In this document: in pieces, positions 43,546 through 51,749 of the stretch
Position numbering within the stretch: the stretch's first letter is position 1
Layout: every line of letters starts with the position of its first letter
NCBI GenBank assembly: GCA_028716385.1
Contig: JAQUPX010000003.1
Coordinates: 186,001-250,000, forward strand
Source: a bacterium
GTDB lineage: Bacteria > Hydrothermota > UBA3073 > JACQXS01 > JAQTXJ01
DNA: 64,000 nucleotides
Direction of reading: 5' to 3'
The notes under the pieces: generated by a model
The model's database searches: none
What the model saw: the letters and a program-made list of their open reading frames with translations, nothing else
What the model was told of the DNA's origin: nothing
Position numbers and translations under genes: made by a program

Positions 43546-44715
43546 ATGAATAATAAACTCAATAATATAATAAAATGGGGAATATTTATGTTCCTCTTAT
43601 TCCTCCCGGTTATTAATGTCATAGCGTACCTCGCTTTGCTTACTGCTCTGATTTCATGGGCAATTAAAACAAAATTCAAAAATATACTTACGTCTCGTGT
43701 TATAAAAATTCCCTTACTGAGTTTTGCTTTTGCAGTACTATTATCTGTTATTTTTTCACACGACAAACCACAAAGTCTTGCGGGATACCTCTTATTTTCA
43801 TTTTATATTCTGACTTTTATCCTTATGACTCATCAAAAAGAAAATAGAAATAAGATTTTACAAATGCTCGTTTTATCTATGTTAATCGTTTCTATCTTTG
43901 GTATTATTCAATACTTTACAAAACTAAATTTTCATATAAAAACATCCTGGTTCAGTTTCACAATACATACGGATGAATGGGGAATTGGATCAACTTTTGA
44001 TAATCCCAATAGATTAGCAGAATATCTTATTCCTATTATCTTATTATCTTTTGCTTTCCTATTATCAAAAATACCTATCAAAATGAAGTTATTCATAGGC
44101 ATATCTACAATAGCAGGCATTATTTGTTTGATGCTATCTAAATGCTTAGCAGGCATTATAATAATCATAATACTTATACCCATTATCCTTATAATAAAAA
44201 ATTGGAAATTCGGCTTGCCATTTTTATTTATAGCAATTGTTTTTATGGGATTTATAAAGAAAGATTTCAGCACTTTTGCTAACAAATCTTTTACTACACC
44301 AAATAGTTTACATATTAGAGCATATACATGGGGTAAAATTGTTCCCCAAATAATGAAATCTTATCCTTTAACTGGTTATGGACTTGCAACTTCAAAAGAA
44401 ATAACCGATAAATATGGAGAAGGCAATAAAACAGTTCATCCTCATCTACATAATCTATATATTAATTACTTGTGCGAATGTGGAATATTAGGGATAATAA
44501 CATTTTTATTGTTTATAGGGATATTTTTACGAATTACTATTCCTCTATTAAAAATCAATAGTGAAACTTTTGCATATACATTTGCAGTTATCGGAATGCT
44601 ATTACACGGGATTACGGAAACTATAATACACTTTTTCCCACTAGGATTACTTTTCTGGACACTAATAGGACTAGCTCTTACCGCTTATGTTAAAACTCCT
44701 AAGATCCAAAATTAG
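43546..44715 (+). CDS. O-antigen ligase family membrane protein
   Basis: 389 residues with about ten membrane helices. The Wzy_C signature loop is KIVPQIMKSYPLTGYGLATS, with HPHLHNLYINYLCECGILGI following, both typical of WaaL/O-antigen ligases. It probably joins glycan to a lipid carrier or protein. Upstream lies TTGACA (43490-43495) and TATAAT (43516-43521), 20 nt apart, with a 24-nt leader lacking a Shine-Dalgarno. Confidence 0.88.
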   Translation: MNNKLNNIIKWGIFMFLLFLPVINVIAYLALLTALISWAIKTKFKNILTSRVIKIPLLSFAFAVLLSVIFSHDKPQSLAGYLLFSFYILTFILMTHQKENRNKILQMLVLSMLIVSIFGIIQYFTKLNFHIKTSWFSFTIHTDEWGIGSTFDNPNRLAEYLIPIILLSFAFLLSKIPIKMKLFIGISTIAGIICLMLSKCLAGIIIIIILIPIILIIKNWKFGLPFLFIAIVFMGFIKKDFSTFANKSFTTPNSLHIRAYTWGKIVPQIMKSYPLTGYGLATSKEITDKYGEGNKTVHPHLHNLYINYLCECGILGIITFLLFIGIFLRITIPLLKINSETFAYTFAVIGMLLHGITETIIHFFPLGLLFWTLIGLALTAYVKTPKIQN

Positions 44716-44726
44716 TTCAATCCTTA

Positions 44727-46643
44727 TTAGTTGTATTTAACCAGTTTTGCAGTTGCAATTACCTGTTGCTTGTAATTATCTTTGTTTGATAAAACGATAA
44801 GATACACTCCTTTAGCTTTAAGTTTAGGCATAAAATTATATTCCCTAACATCCATCATCCCTTTATACAACACACTAACCTTTTGACCTGCACTATTATA
44901 AATAGATAATTCTGCGGTATCCATTTTCTTAGCAACAGAAAGTAGAATTTTATTTTCACCATTAATTCTTATCGCAGTCTTGTTTCCTGTAATTTGTTGC
45001 TCTTCTATCGCATTAACACAAATCGTATCTCTCATCCATACCCTGTATAAAGCAGCAATTTCAGAATCATTTGTCGTTGGCGCAAATTCAACTTTATACT
45101 GGAAAAATTTTGGACACGGAACTTCCGGCAATGAAATACTTTCAGCGCTACTCACCGTATAATATGGACCTTTCCATGCCTCCGAAACTATGTTATCGCC
45201 TATAGTATCAGTAGTAGTTCTCCAGTATAATTTAAGCGTAGTAGAATCCGGGACACATGCCTCCCATCCGAAATACAGTAATTTTGTATAAGGCGAACCT
45301 ACTGTTCCAAGTTTTAATATGGAAGATTCAAGACGTCCATTATCCGCAAAGCCTTTAAGCATATTATTTTCATAAATTATATGCGCCCCTTTATCCGTAA
45401 TCAATAAATCTACATCCGGAACACACTCTTGGTCTAGCTCTGCAGTATAAGCCCAATGAGCCCATCTCTGTTGCATAACGGCATCTATTAAATATTCCTG
45501 AAATACATCTGTCGGTCCCTGGCTGAACCATCCAACTTTATGGAGGGCTCCTACTACATCAGGCAAACCATTTAAGTCTAAATCTCTTGCTATAGAACCA
45601 TCCGTATATTCTCCTCCCGGAGTTGAAGTTAACAACTTAACCGTATATCCTCCACCTGTTCCATTATTTATATGCCCATAAAATCCATAAGGATGAGTCG
45701 CCGATAAACTATCCTGTTGGTTAGCAGTTACCAAATCCATCCAGCCATCCATATTTATATCCACTGCCCATGCTCCATCCCAGTCAACATTTACATTTCC
45801 ACCCATATCCGGGCACCAGTAAGTAAACGGAGTAACAAATTGCCCGGGGCCACTTGTTCCTTTATTCAAGAATATATATGCATGCCCTCCAACGGCATAA
45901 ATATCGGGGTATTTATCGTTATTAAAATCCGCAGTATATACACGCCACGCTTGGTCAGGGTCCCAAAGCCCAAATGTTTTTATCGTTTCTTTAGAAAATG
46001 TTGTTGCACCGGTTCTACGGAACAAGTATATATTTCCTCTCTGTACGCTACGAGCATTATCCACCGCAATTACATCCATATCATCATCACGGTCAACATC
46101 CGCCACACAAACCCTATGATAAGCACCACTAAAGATAGAATGAAGTACCCACGTACTCCCATTATTTGTATTCTCAAACCATTCAAGTCCAACAGAAGCT
46201 GTAGCTACAAGTATGTCGTCGTCTTTATCGTTATCCATATCCGCAACATAAGTACATGGGGCATCCGAACTTCCTGCAGATGCTTTTCCAACTAAATGTT
46301 TTGTATAACTCCAATTGCCATTATTCTGATACCACCATACTGAATCTACTACATACGCAACAAGGTCAATAAGATTATCTCCATTTATATTTCCCGGCAT
46401 AAATCCCTGCGTATGCTGTGCTATTTGGTAATTAGTGTCTAAATTATGCCTTATCCAACCGGCACTTGTATAGTCCCAGCTATCCGCAACAAGTGATGCT
46501 TGTCCTTCTGTTGCCGTAGTAATACTATCACCGGTATAATACCGCGTTCCCCAATCATTCACAGGCCCTTTTAATCCGGAACCACCCATCCAATCTGTCT
46601 GTTCATGTAACTGCGTACTTAATATCAATAATAAAATTAACAT
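44727..46643 (-). CDS. Secreted FG-GAP/VCBS-repeat protein with T9SS sorting domain
   Basis: 638 residues. Short Sec signal (LILLLILSTQL), then a repeat region with at least seven calcium-binding loops D-x-N/D-x-D: GNINGDNLIDL, ADMDNDKDDDI, ADVDRDDDMDV, ADFNNDKYPDI, VDINMDGWMDL, RDLDLNGLPDV and LDQECVPDV. These build an integrin-like beta-propeller. The last 75 residues are a T9SS tail (RINGENKILLSVAK, SIYNSAGQKV, KGVYLIVL). AAGGGGGAAA ribosome site. No enzyme motif; probably a surface adhesin or matrix protein. Confidence 0.85.
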   Translation of the reverse strand: MLILLLILSTQLHEQTDWMGGSGLKGPVNDWGTRYYTGDSITTATEGQASLVADSWDYTSAGWIRHNLDTNYQIAQHTQGFMPGNINGDNLIDLVAYVVDSVWWYQNNGNWSYTKHLVGKASAGSSDAPCTYVADMDNDKDDDILVATASVGLEWFENTNNGSTWVLHSIFSGAYHRVCVADVDRDDDMDVIAVDNARSVQRGNIYLFRRTGATTFSKETIKTFGLWDPDQAWRVYTADFNNDKYPDIYAVGGHAYIFLNKGTSGPGQFVTPFTYWCPDMGGNVNVDWDGAWAVDINMDGWMDLVTANQQDSLSATHPYGFYGHINNGTGGGYTVKLLTSTPGGEYTDGSIARDLDLNGLPDVVGALHKVGWFSQGPTDVFQEYLIDAVMQQRWAHWAYTAELDQECVPDVDLLITDKGAHIIYENNMLKGFADNGRLESSILKLGTVGSPYTKLLYFGWEACVPDSTTLKLYWRTTTDTIGDNIVSEAWKGPYYTVSSAESISLPEVPCPKFFQYKVEFAPTTNDSEIAALYRVWMRDTICVNAIEEQQITGNKTAIRINGENKILLSVAKKMDTAELSIYNSAGQKVSVLYKGMMDVREYNFMPKLKAKGVYLIVLSNKDNYKQQVIATAKLVKYN

Positions 46644-46734
46644 TTTTTCCCCCTTACTTATATATGTATTTCTATATTTCTATTTAACTTAGTGTTATCA
46701 AAACTCAATTTTGTCAACCCTTTTTTTATATATT

Positions 46735-47556
46735 TTAAACTTTCTTTAATATAGGAATTATATACTCTAATGCTTCCAACGCTTTATTTATTGGCCTTAC
46801 TTCTAATATAAGATAAGGTTTTACAGGCTTCAATATCTTGAAATAACGCTCAAAATCTAATATCCCCGTTCCCGGAACTTTATGTTCATCTTCTATCCCG
46901 TTATTATCATGAATATGAACCGTATTTACCTTATCTATAAACTCCTTAAAGAATTTTTCATCTATAGCCTTATTTCCCACCCTATTCGTATGCCCAATAT
47001 CCCATGTTAACCATAAGTTTTCAGATAACAATTCTTTTAATAATTGTTGTGAAATATCATACCTGAAGCTTACCGTATTTTCAATACATAACTTAACTTT
47101 CCCTTTCGCATATTCTATTAACTGCTTTAATGCATACTCCAACGTATTTTTGTATTCACAAGTTAATATATCCTGTATAGGGACAGCCTTTCCATCTATA
47201 CTAATGGTAAAAGCCGCTCCAAGATGCAAAGTAACTCCTTTAGCACCTATTTCTCCTGCAAAATCTATAACTTCATAAATTCTTGCCAATATCTCATTCA
47301 AAACATTTTTATGTAAATTGAATAAAGATAATGATTCCGGGGCATGAAAGAGAATCGGGAAGTTACTATCCTTAAGTTTTTTTCTCTGACCTGGAGAATA
47401 CTTTTCAGGGAAAAATGCAGGGTTTGTTTGATTGATTTCTATGCATCTAAACCCTTTTTCTCTAACAAACTCAACAGCCTCAAGAATATCCGCAAAATCA
47501 AACAATACCTGGCATCCCAATTTATCCAACATTTTACTATAATTATTACTTAACAA
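46735..47556 (-). CDS. Sugar phosphate isomerase/epimerase-type TIM barrel
   Basis: 273 residues from TTG 47556, or 265 from ATG 47532. A GAGGAG site lies directly before the TTG, too close for ideal spacing, so the start is uncertain. Metal-site and barrel motifs: GVTLHLGAA, VKLCIENTV, LWLTWDIGHTN and VHIHDNNGIEDEHKVPGTG, characteristic of the xylose isomerase-like/AP endonuclease 2 family. The metal-binding Glu and two His are visible in CIENT, DIGH and HIHD. Substrate unknown. It follows the RCC1 gene by six bases. Confidence 0.85.
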   Translation of the reverse strand: MLSNNYSKMLDKLGCQVLFDFADILEAVEFVREKGFRCIEINQTNPAFFPEKYSPGQRKKLKDSNFPILFHAPESLSLFNLHKNVLNEILARIYEVIDFAGEIGAKGVTLHLGAAFTISIDGKAVPIQDILTCEYKNTLEYALKQLIEYAKGKVKLCIENTVSFRYDISQQLLKELLSENLWLTWDIGHTNRVGNKAIDEKFFKEFIDKVNTVHIHDNNGIEDEHKVPGTGILDFERYFKILKPVKPYLILEVRPINKALEALEYIIPILKKV

Positions 47557-47562
47557 TCTCCT

Positions 47563-48981
47563 CTATAAAACCTTTACCAGCTTAAACTGTATATTTCCTA
47601 TTAGCGTCTTAACACTAATAAAATAAATTCCTTGTTTTAATTGAGATGCTTTTATGCTTAATTTCCCTTTTACCGTCATATTATCCCCGCTCAACATAAC
47701 TCTTCCGCACACATCATAAACTTTATAATCCAATTTTTGCTCCGTAGTCGTTAAAAGTTCTATACTATTATTAAATATAGAATTCGTAAGAGATACCCAT
47801 TTTCCTTTATAAGCTACATTCTTCTCTTCTATACCGTTCATCAATCCAATTGCCATATTATGCTCATCTCCGGCAGCAATGGCTATTGCATTTTCCACTC
47901 TAAGAACAACAACAGGAGTATCTCTGCTGACAAGTCCATCATCTCCAAGTTGTCCAAAATCATTATTACCCCAAGCTTTCATTGTTCCATCTGATAACAA
48001 AGCAATGCTATGATGCCAACCACCATCAACTTCTAACGCATTACTTATACCCACTACGCTTACCGCAGTATCGCTATTTAGATATGCAGTCCCAATTCCA
48101 AGTTGCCCATAAGTATTATCTCCCCATGCTTTTATTGTTTCATCTGCTAAAATAGCAAAACTATGCGTTCCACCAGCAGCAATTTTTACTGCATTTGTTA
48201 TTCCTGTTACTGTAACCGGCAAACTTGTATCTTTAGTAGTCCCGATTCCTAACTGTCCATCTCCATTCCATCCCCACGATTTTACTGTACTATCTGCTAA
48301 TAGAGCAAGACTATGTCTATCTCCGGTAGCAATAGCAATTGCATTACTTATTCCTAATACCGTAACCAGAGTATCTATTCCGGCGCTATCTATCGTTCCC
48401 TGTCCAAGTTGTCCATAGGTATTATCACCCCACGCTTTTATTGTCCCATCTGCCAATAAAGCCAGACTATGTAATTCACCTACTGCAATTGCCACAACGT
48501 TATTTAAACCATTTACTAAAATAGGTATTGATGTATCAACAGTTGTTCCATTTCCCAATTGTCCTGAATTATTACTTCCCCAAGCCATTATTGTACTGTC
48601 CGACAATAAAGCAATACTATGCATATAACCGGCATATACTTTTACTGCATTGTTTATCCCCAATACTGAATCCGGAGACAACGCATCATCAGTCGTTCCA
48701 TTGCCTAATTGTCCTGATGAATTAGTTCCCCAAGCTCTTATACTCCCATTTGACAAAACAACAAGACAGTGCTTTCCACCGCCTGCAATTGAAACGGCCC
48801 CTGCCATTCCTTCTACGGTATCAGCATATTCCCTACTAAGCGATGATTCATTCCCAAGTTGTCCATATTGATTTGAACCCCATGTCATAACAGAATTCAA
48901 CTGTTGGGCAGTTGCCAAACTACTAATGGAAGATATTATCAACCCCACACTGATAATCAAACATACTTTTTTATTAACCAT
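47563..48981 (-). CDS. Secreted RCC1-repeat protein with T9SS sorting domain
   Basis: 472 residues. Sec signal ending SLATAQ, then seven RCC1 repeats marked by WGxNxxGQLG: WGSNQYGQLG, WGTNSSGQLG, WGSNNSGQLG, WGDNTYGQLG (twice), WGWNGDGQLG and WGNNDFGQLG. Seven blades make a complete propeller. The last 80 residues are a degenerate T9SS tail (VYDVCGRVMLSG, LKQGIYFISV). Strong AAGGGGGG site. Promoter 49037-49009 with a 27-nt leader. Probably a surface binding protein. Confidence 0.88.
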   Translation of the reverse strand: MVNKKVCLIISVGLIISSISSLATAQQLNSVMTWGSNQYGQLGNESSLSREYADTVEGMAGAVSIAGGGKHCLVVLSNGSIRAWGTNSSGQLGNGTTDDALSPDSVLGINNAVKVYAGYMHSIALLSDSTIMAWGSNNSGQLGNGTTVDTSIPILVNGLNNVVAIAVGELHSLALLADGTIKAWGDNTYGQLGQGTIDSAGIDTLVTVLGISNAIAIATGDRHSLALLADSTVKSWGWNGDGQLGIGTTKDTSLPVTVTGITNAVKIAAGGTHSFAILADETIKAWGDNTYGQLGIGTAYLNSDTAVSVVGISNALEVDGGWHHSIALLSDGTMKAWGNNDFGQLGDDGLVSRDTPVVVLRVENAIAIAAGDEHNMAIGLMNGIEEKNVAYKGKWVSLTNSIFNNSIELLTTTEQKLDYKVYDVCGRVMLSGDNMTVKGKLSIKASQLKQGIYFISVKTLIGNIQFKLVKVL

Positions 48982-49008
48982 TTTCCCCCCTTGCTTTTTA
49001 ATTAGCTA

Positions 49009-49037
49009 AAATTACCTTCTTTTCCCTTAACTGTCAA
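49009..49037 (-). promoter_or_regulatory. Promoter of the RCC1-repeat gene (leadered)
   Basis: TTGACA (49037-49032), 17-nt spacer, TAATTT (49014-49009) on the minus strand; 27 bases and a GGGGGG site follow before the ATG. Same promoter core as the leaderless genes but with a true leader. Confidence 0.55.
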
Positions 49038-49082
49038 TTAAAATGTTTCTTTAGCAGTACTTTTCACAATTAACACTTTTTC

Positions 49083-49111
49083 TTGACATATTCACATTTA
49101 ACGGTTAGTTT
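49083..49111 (+). promoter_or_regulatory. Promoter of the citryl-CoA lyase gene (leaderless type)
   Basis: TTGACA (49083-49088), 17-nt spacer, TAGTTT (49106-49111), seven bases before the ATG at 49119. The in-frame TTG at 49083 is the -35 itself, not a start codon. Confidence 0.6.
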
Positions 49112-49118
49112 ATCAACT

Positions 49119-49910
49119 ATGTGGAAAACAGGAATTACAAAAGTAGAGCCTAATCATCTTGTTACGCGTGGGTACAAACAAGAAGATTTAATCGGGAATG
49201 TGTCTTTCTCCAATGTGGTATTTCTTTTATTGAAAGGCAAACTCCCAAGCGTACCTGAAGGCAAAATGATTGATGCGATACTTACTTCCAGTATTGACCA
49301 CGGAGTAACGCCACCGACAGCTCTCGCTTCAAGAATTGTCGCATCTGCAGGCGTTCCTTTACCAACGGCGGTTGCTGCCGGAATCCTCGCAGTCGGTGAT
49401 GTTCACGGTGGAGCAATTGAAAACAGCGCCAAATTACTTCAAGAATGGGCTCCAAAAGGCAAACCTGAAAAAATTGCAATAGAACTTCTTGAATTTCTTA
49501 AGTCCAAAGGAAAACGAATGCCCGGTGTAGGACATCGTATTCATACTTGCGACCCACGAACACAAAAATTGTTCGCTCTCGCCAATGAACTCAAAATAGC
49601 AGGCAAACATATCGCTCTTATGAAAGCAATCGAAACCGAAATAACTGGAACATCCCGCACTGGCGGTGACAAAGGGCTAAAAAAGACCTTACCCATAAAC
49701 GTTGATGGTGCCATTGCCGCCATTGTATCGGATATGGGTTTTGACTGGAAGCTCGGGAAAGCTTTTTTTCTCCTCGGCAGAGTAGCCGGACTTGTCGCTC
49801 AAGTCTATGAAGAACAAACCCGCGAAAAGCCAATGCGTCCAATTTGCACAGTTGATGCAGAATACGATGGTCCATGGGAACGCAACTTGCCTGACGATAA
49901 GCAGAAATAA
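49119..49910 (+). CDS. Citryl-CoA lyase / short citrate synthase-family protein
   Basis: 263 residues from ATG 49119. It belongs to the citrate synthase fold with the catalytic set His96 (GDVHGGAIE), His139 (PGVGHRIHTCDPR) and Asp196 (INVDGAIAAIVSDMG). The length, well under the 370-430 of citrate synthase, and the GVGHRIHT form match citryl-CoA lyase, the second step of two-enzyme citrate cleavage in Hydrogenobacter. In that reading it splits citryl-CoA to acetyl-CoA and oxaloacetate in a reductive TCA cycle. The citryl-CoA synthetase partner is not in this window. One base separates it from the next gene. Confidence 0.78.
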   Translation: MWKTGITKVEPNHLVTRGYKQEDLIGNVSFSNVVFLLLKGKLPSVPEGKMIDAILTSSIDHGVTPPTALASRIVASAGVPLPTAVAAGILAVGDVHGGAIENSAKLLQEWAPKGKPEKIAIELLEFLKSKGKRMPGVGHRIHTCDPRTQKLFALANELKIAGKHIALMKAIETEITGTSRTGGDKGLKKTLPINVDGAIAAIVSDMGFDWKLGKAFFLLGRVAGLVAQVYEEQTREKPMRPICTVDAEYDGPWERNLPDDKQK

Positions 49911-49911
49911 A

Positions 49912-50394
49912 ATGGAATTCAAACTCGTAAACATAGATAAACCCACAGATATTAATTTCATACTCGGGCAATCTCATTTCATTAAAACAGTAGAAGACCT
50001 TCACGAAACATTGGTATCCAGCACACCGGATATAAAATTCGGTATCGCATTCTGTGAAGCATCGGGGCCAAAACTTGTTAGAATTTCCGGAAACGATAAA
50101 AACTTAATTGAATTAGCCAAAACTAACGCAATGAATATAGGAGCAGGGCATTCTTTTATAATATTTCTACAGAATGCTTACCCCATAAATGTCCTTCCTG
50201 CAATAAAATCTATCCCGGAAATCTGCACGATATTCTGCGCTACAGCTAACCCCGTACAGGTTATTATTGCGGAAACGCCCCAGGGACACGCAATAATCGG
50301 AGTAGTAGATGGCGAATCTCCCGCAGGGATAGAAGACGAAGATGCAGTCAAAACAAGAAAACAATTCCTCAGAAATATAGGATACAAATTATAA
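49912..50394 (+). CDS. Adenosine-specific kinase family protein
   Basis: 160 residues from ATG 49912. Matches the small archaeal/thermophile family: FGIAFCEASGPKLVRISGND, GAGHSFIIFL, ICTIFCATANPVQVIIAET and GIIGVVDG-like HAIIGVVDGESPAG. Fold and substrate (adenosine) are known from thermophile homologues; function in bacteria is unclear. Sits between citryl-CoA lyase and der in one transcript. Confidence 0.88.
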   Translation: MEFKLVNIDKPTDINFILGQSHFIKTVEDLHETLVSSTPDIKFGIAFCEASGPKLVRISGNDKNLIELAKTNAMNIGAGHSFIIFLQNAYPINVLPAIKSIPEICTIFCATANPVQVIIAETPQGHAIIGVVDGESPAGIEDEDAVKTRKQFLRNIGYKL

Positions 50395-50423
50395 TACCAA
50401 TTTCAAACTTTTAAGAAAATATT

Positions 50424-51656
50424 ATGCTTCCCATAATAACTATAGTCGGCAAAGAAAATGTAGGAAAATCTACTCTGTTTAACCGCATTGTTGGCGGAAG
50501 AATCGCCATTATGGATTCTACTCCGGGAACTACAAGAGATAGAAATGCTAGAAAAGTTGAAATAGATGACTTTCATTTCTTGTTAGTAGATACAGGCGGG
50601 TATCTCCCAAATGACCCTAATACCATTAAAAATAAAGTAAAAGAGCAGGTAGAACTCGCCATCAACTCCTCTACTCTTATACTTTTCGTAGTAGATGCAA
50701 AAACAGGCATAACTTCGATAGATTTAGAAATAACAGCATACCTTCGAAAACTAAATAAAAAAGTATTACTCGTTATAAATAAAGTCGATAATAATAAACG
50801 AATACCGGAAGTCGCAGAATTTCATAAACTCGGATTCAAATCTTCCATAGAAATATGTGCAATTCAGGGGACAGGCGTATCCGGGCTTACGGAAAAAATA
50901 ACCGAATATATAGATAAAACACCCTCGTCCGATAATACCCGATTACCCACTTTTGCCATTATCGGCAAGCCTAACGTTGGAAAGTCTACTTACATCAATG
51001 CCCTTTTAGACGAAAAAAGAGTTATCGTAGACGAACACCCCGGGACTACCGTTGATACAATAGATGTAACTATGAAGTATGAAGGCAAAGAATTTATACT
51101 TGTTGATACGCCCGGACTAAGAAGGAGAACAAAATTTGACTCGCAAATTGAATACTACTCATCCGTCAGAACCGATGCTTCCATACTTAAATGTGATGTC
51201 GCCATACTTTTCATTGATGCAAGCGACCAAATTTCCCACCAGGATAAAAGAATTATTAATACCGTTCTCGAATACGGGAAAGGGCTTGTAATAGCCGCAA
51301 ATAAAACGGACCTTGGTGTTGAATTCAGGGAACACACTATCGAGTATACAAAATTTATTCCCATTACTTACCTATCCGCTTTAACCAAAACTGCTTTATA
51401 TGAGCCTCTTAAGACAGCATTCACAGTTGCAGAAAATTGCCGTTTAAAACTTACCCGTAAACAATTGAGAGCATTTACTCTTGCATTAAAGTTAATAAAA
51501 GTATCCCAGGTAGATATTTCACCGCCTACATTTGCCATCAGGATAATATCCAAGAACAAAAAGCTCACAAACTACAAAACAAGAAAAACGCTTGAAATTC
51601 AATTCAGGAAAGAGTTTGGTTTTATCGGGACTCCGATAAAAATAACAATAATATAA
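50424..51656 (+). CDS. der: Ribosome-assembly GTPase Der (EngA)
   Basis: 410 residues with two GTPase domains. Domain one: GKENVGKSTLFN, DSTPGTTRD, VDTGGY, NKVDN. Domain two (from about residue 175): GKPNVGKSTYIN, DEHPGTTVD, VDTPGL, NKTDL. The KH domain follows to the end (FRKEFGFIGTPIKI). Slightly short of the usual 440. The first P-loop GKENVGKS has E-N where P-N is standard. Needed for 50S subunit maturation. Confidence 0.97.
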   Translation: MLPIITIVGKENVGKSTLFNRIVGGRIAIMDSTPGTTRDRNARKVEIDDFHFLLVDTGGYLPNDPNTIKNKVKEQVELAINSSTLILFVVDAKTGITSIDLEITAYLRKLNKKVLLVINKVDNNKRIPEVAEFHKLGFKSSIEICAIQGTGVSGLTEKITEYIDKTPSSDNTRLPTFAIIGKPNVGKSTYINALLDEKRVIVDEHPGTTVDTIDVTMKYEGKEFILVDTPGLRRRTKFDSQIEYYSSVRTDASILKCDVAILFIDASDQISHQDKRIINTVLEYGKGLVIAANKTDLGVEFREHTIEYTKFIPITYLSALTKTALYEPLKTAFTVAENCRLKLTRKQLRAFTLALKLIKVSQVDISPPTFAIRIISKNKKLTNYKTRKTLEIQFRKEFGFIGTPIKITII

Positions 51657-51749
51657 TCTTAAAGTTATTTTTTTGGAGTCAATCTTGAAAGTATGTTATA
51701 CTAATTTTATGCGGACAAAAAAGATCTTTCCGTCGCTGAAAAAGAACTT

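Noticed and set aside
45717-46295. 192-codon plus-strand frame
   Set aside because: Shadow of the FG-GAP repeat gene; composition reflects its repeated Asp/Asn codons.
49618-50004. Minus-strand frames opposite citryl-CoA lyase
   Set aside because: Antisense to conserved coding sequence, with no motif.
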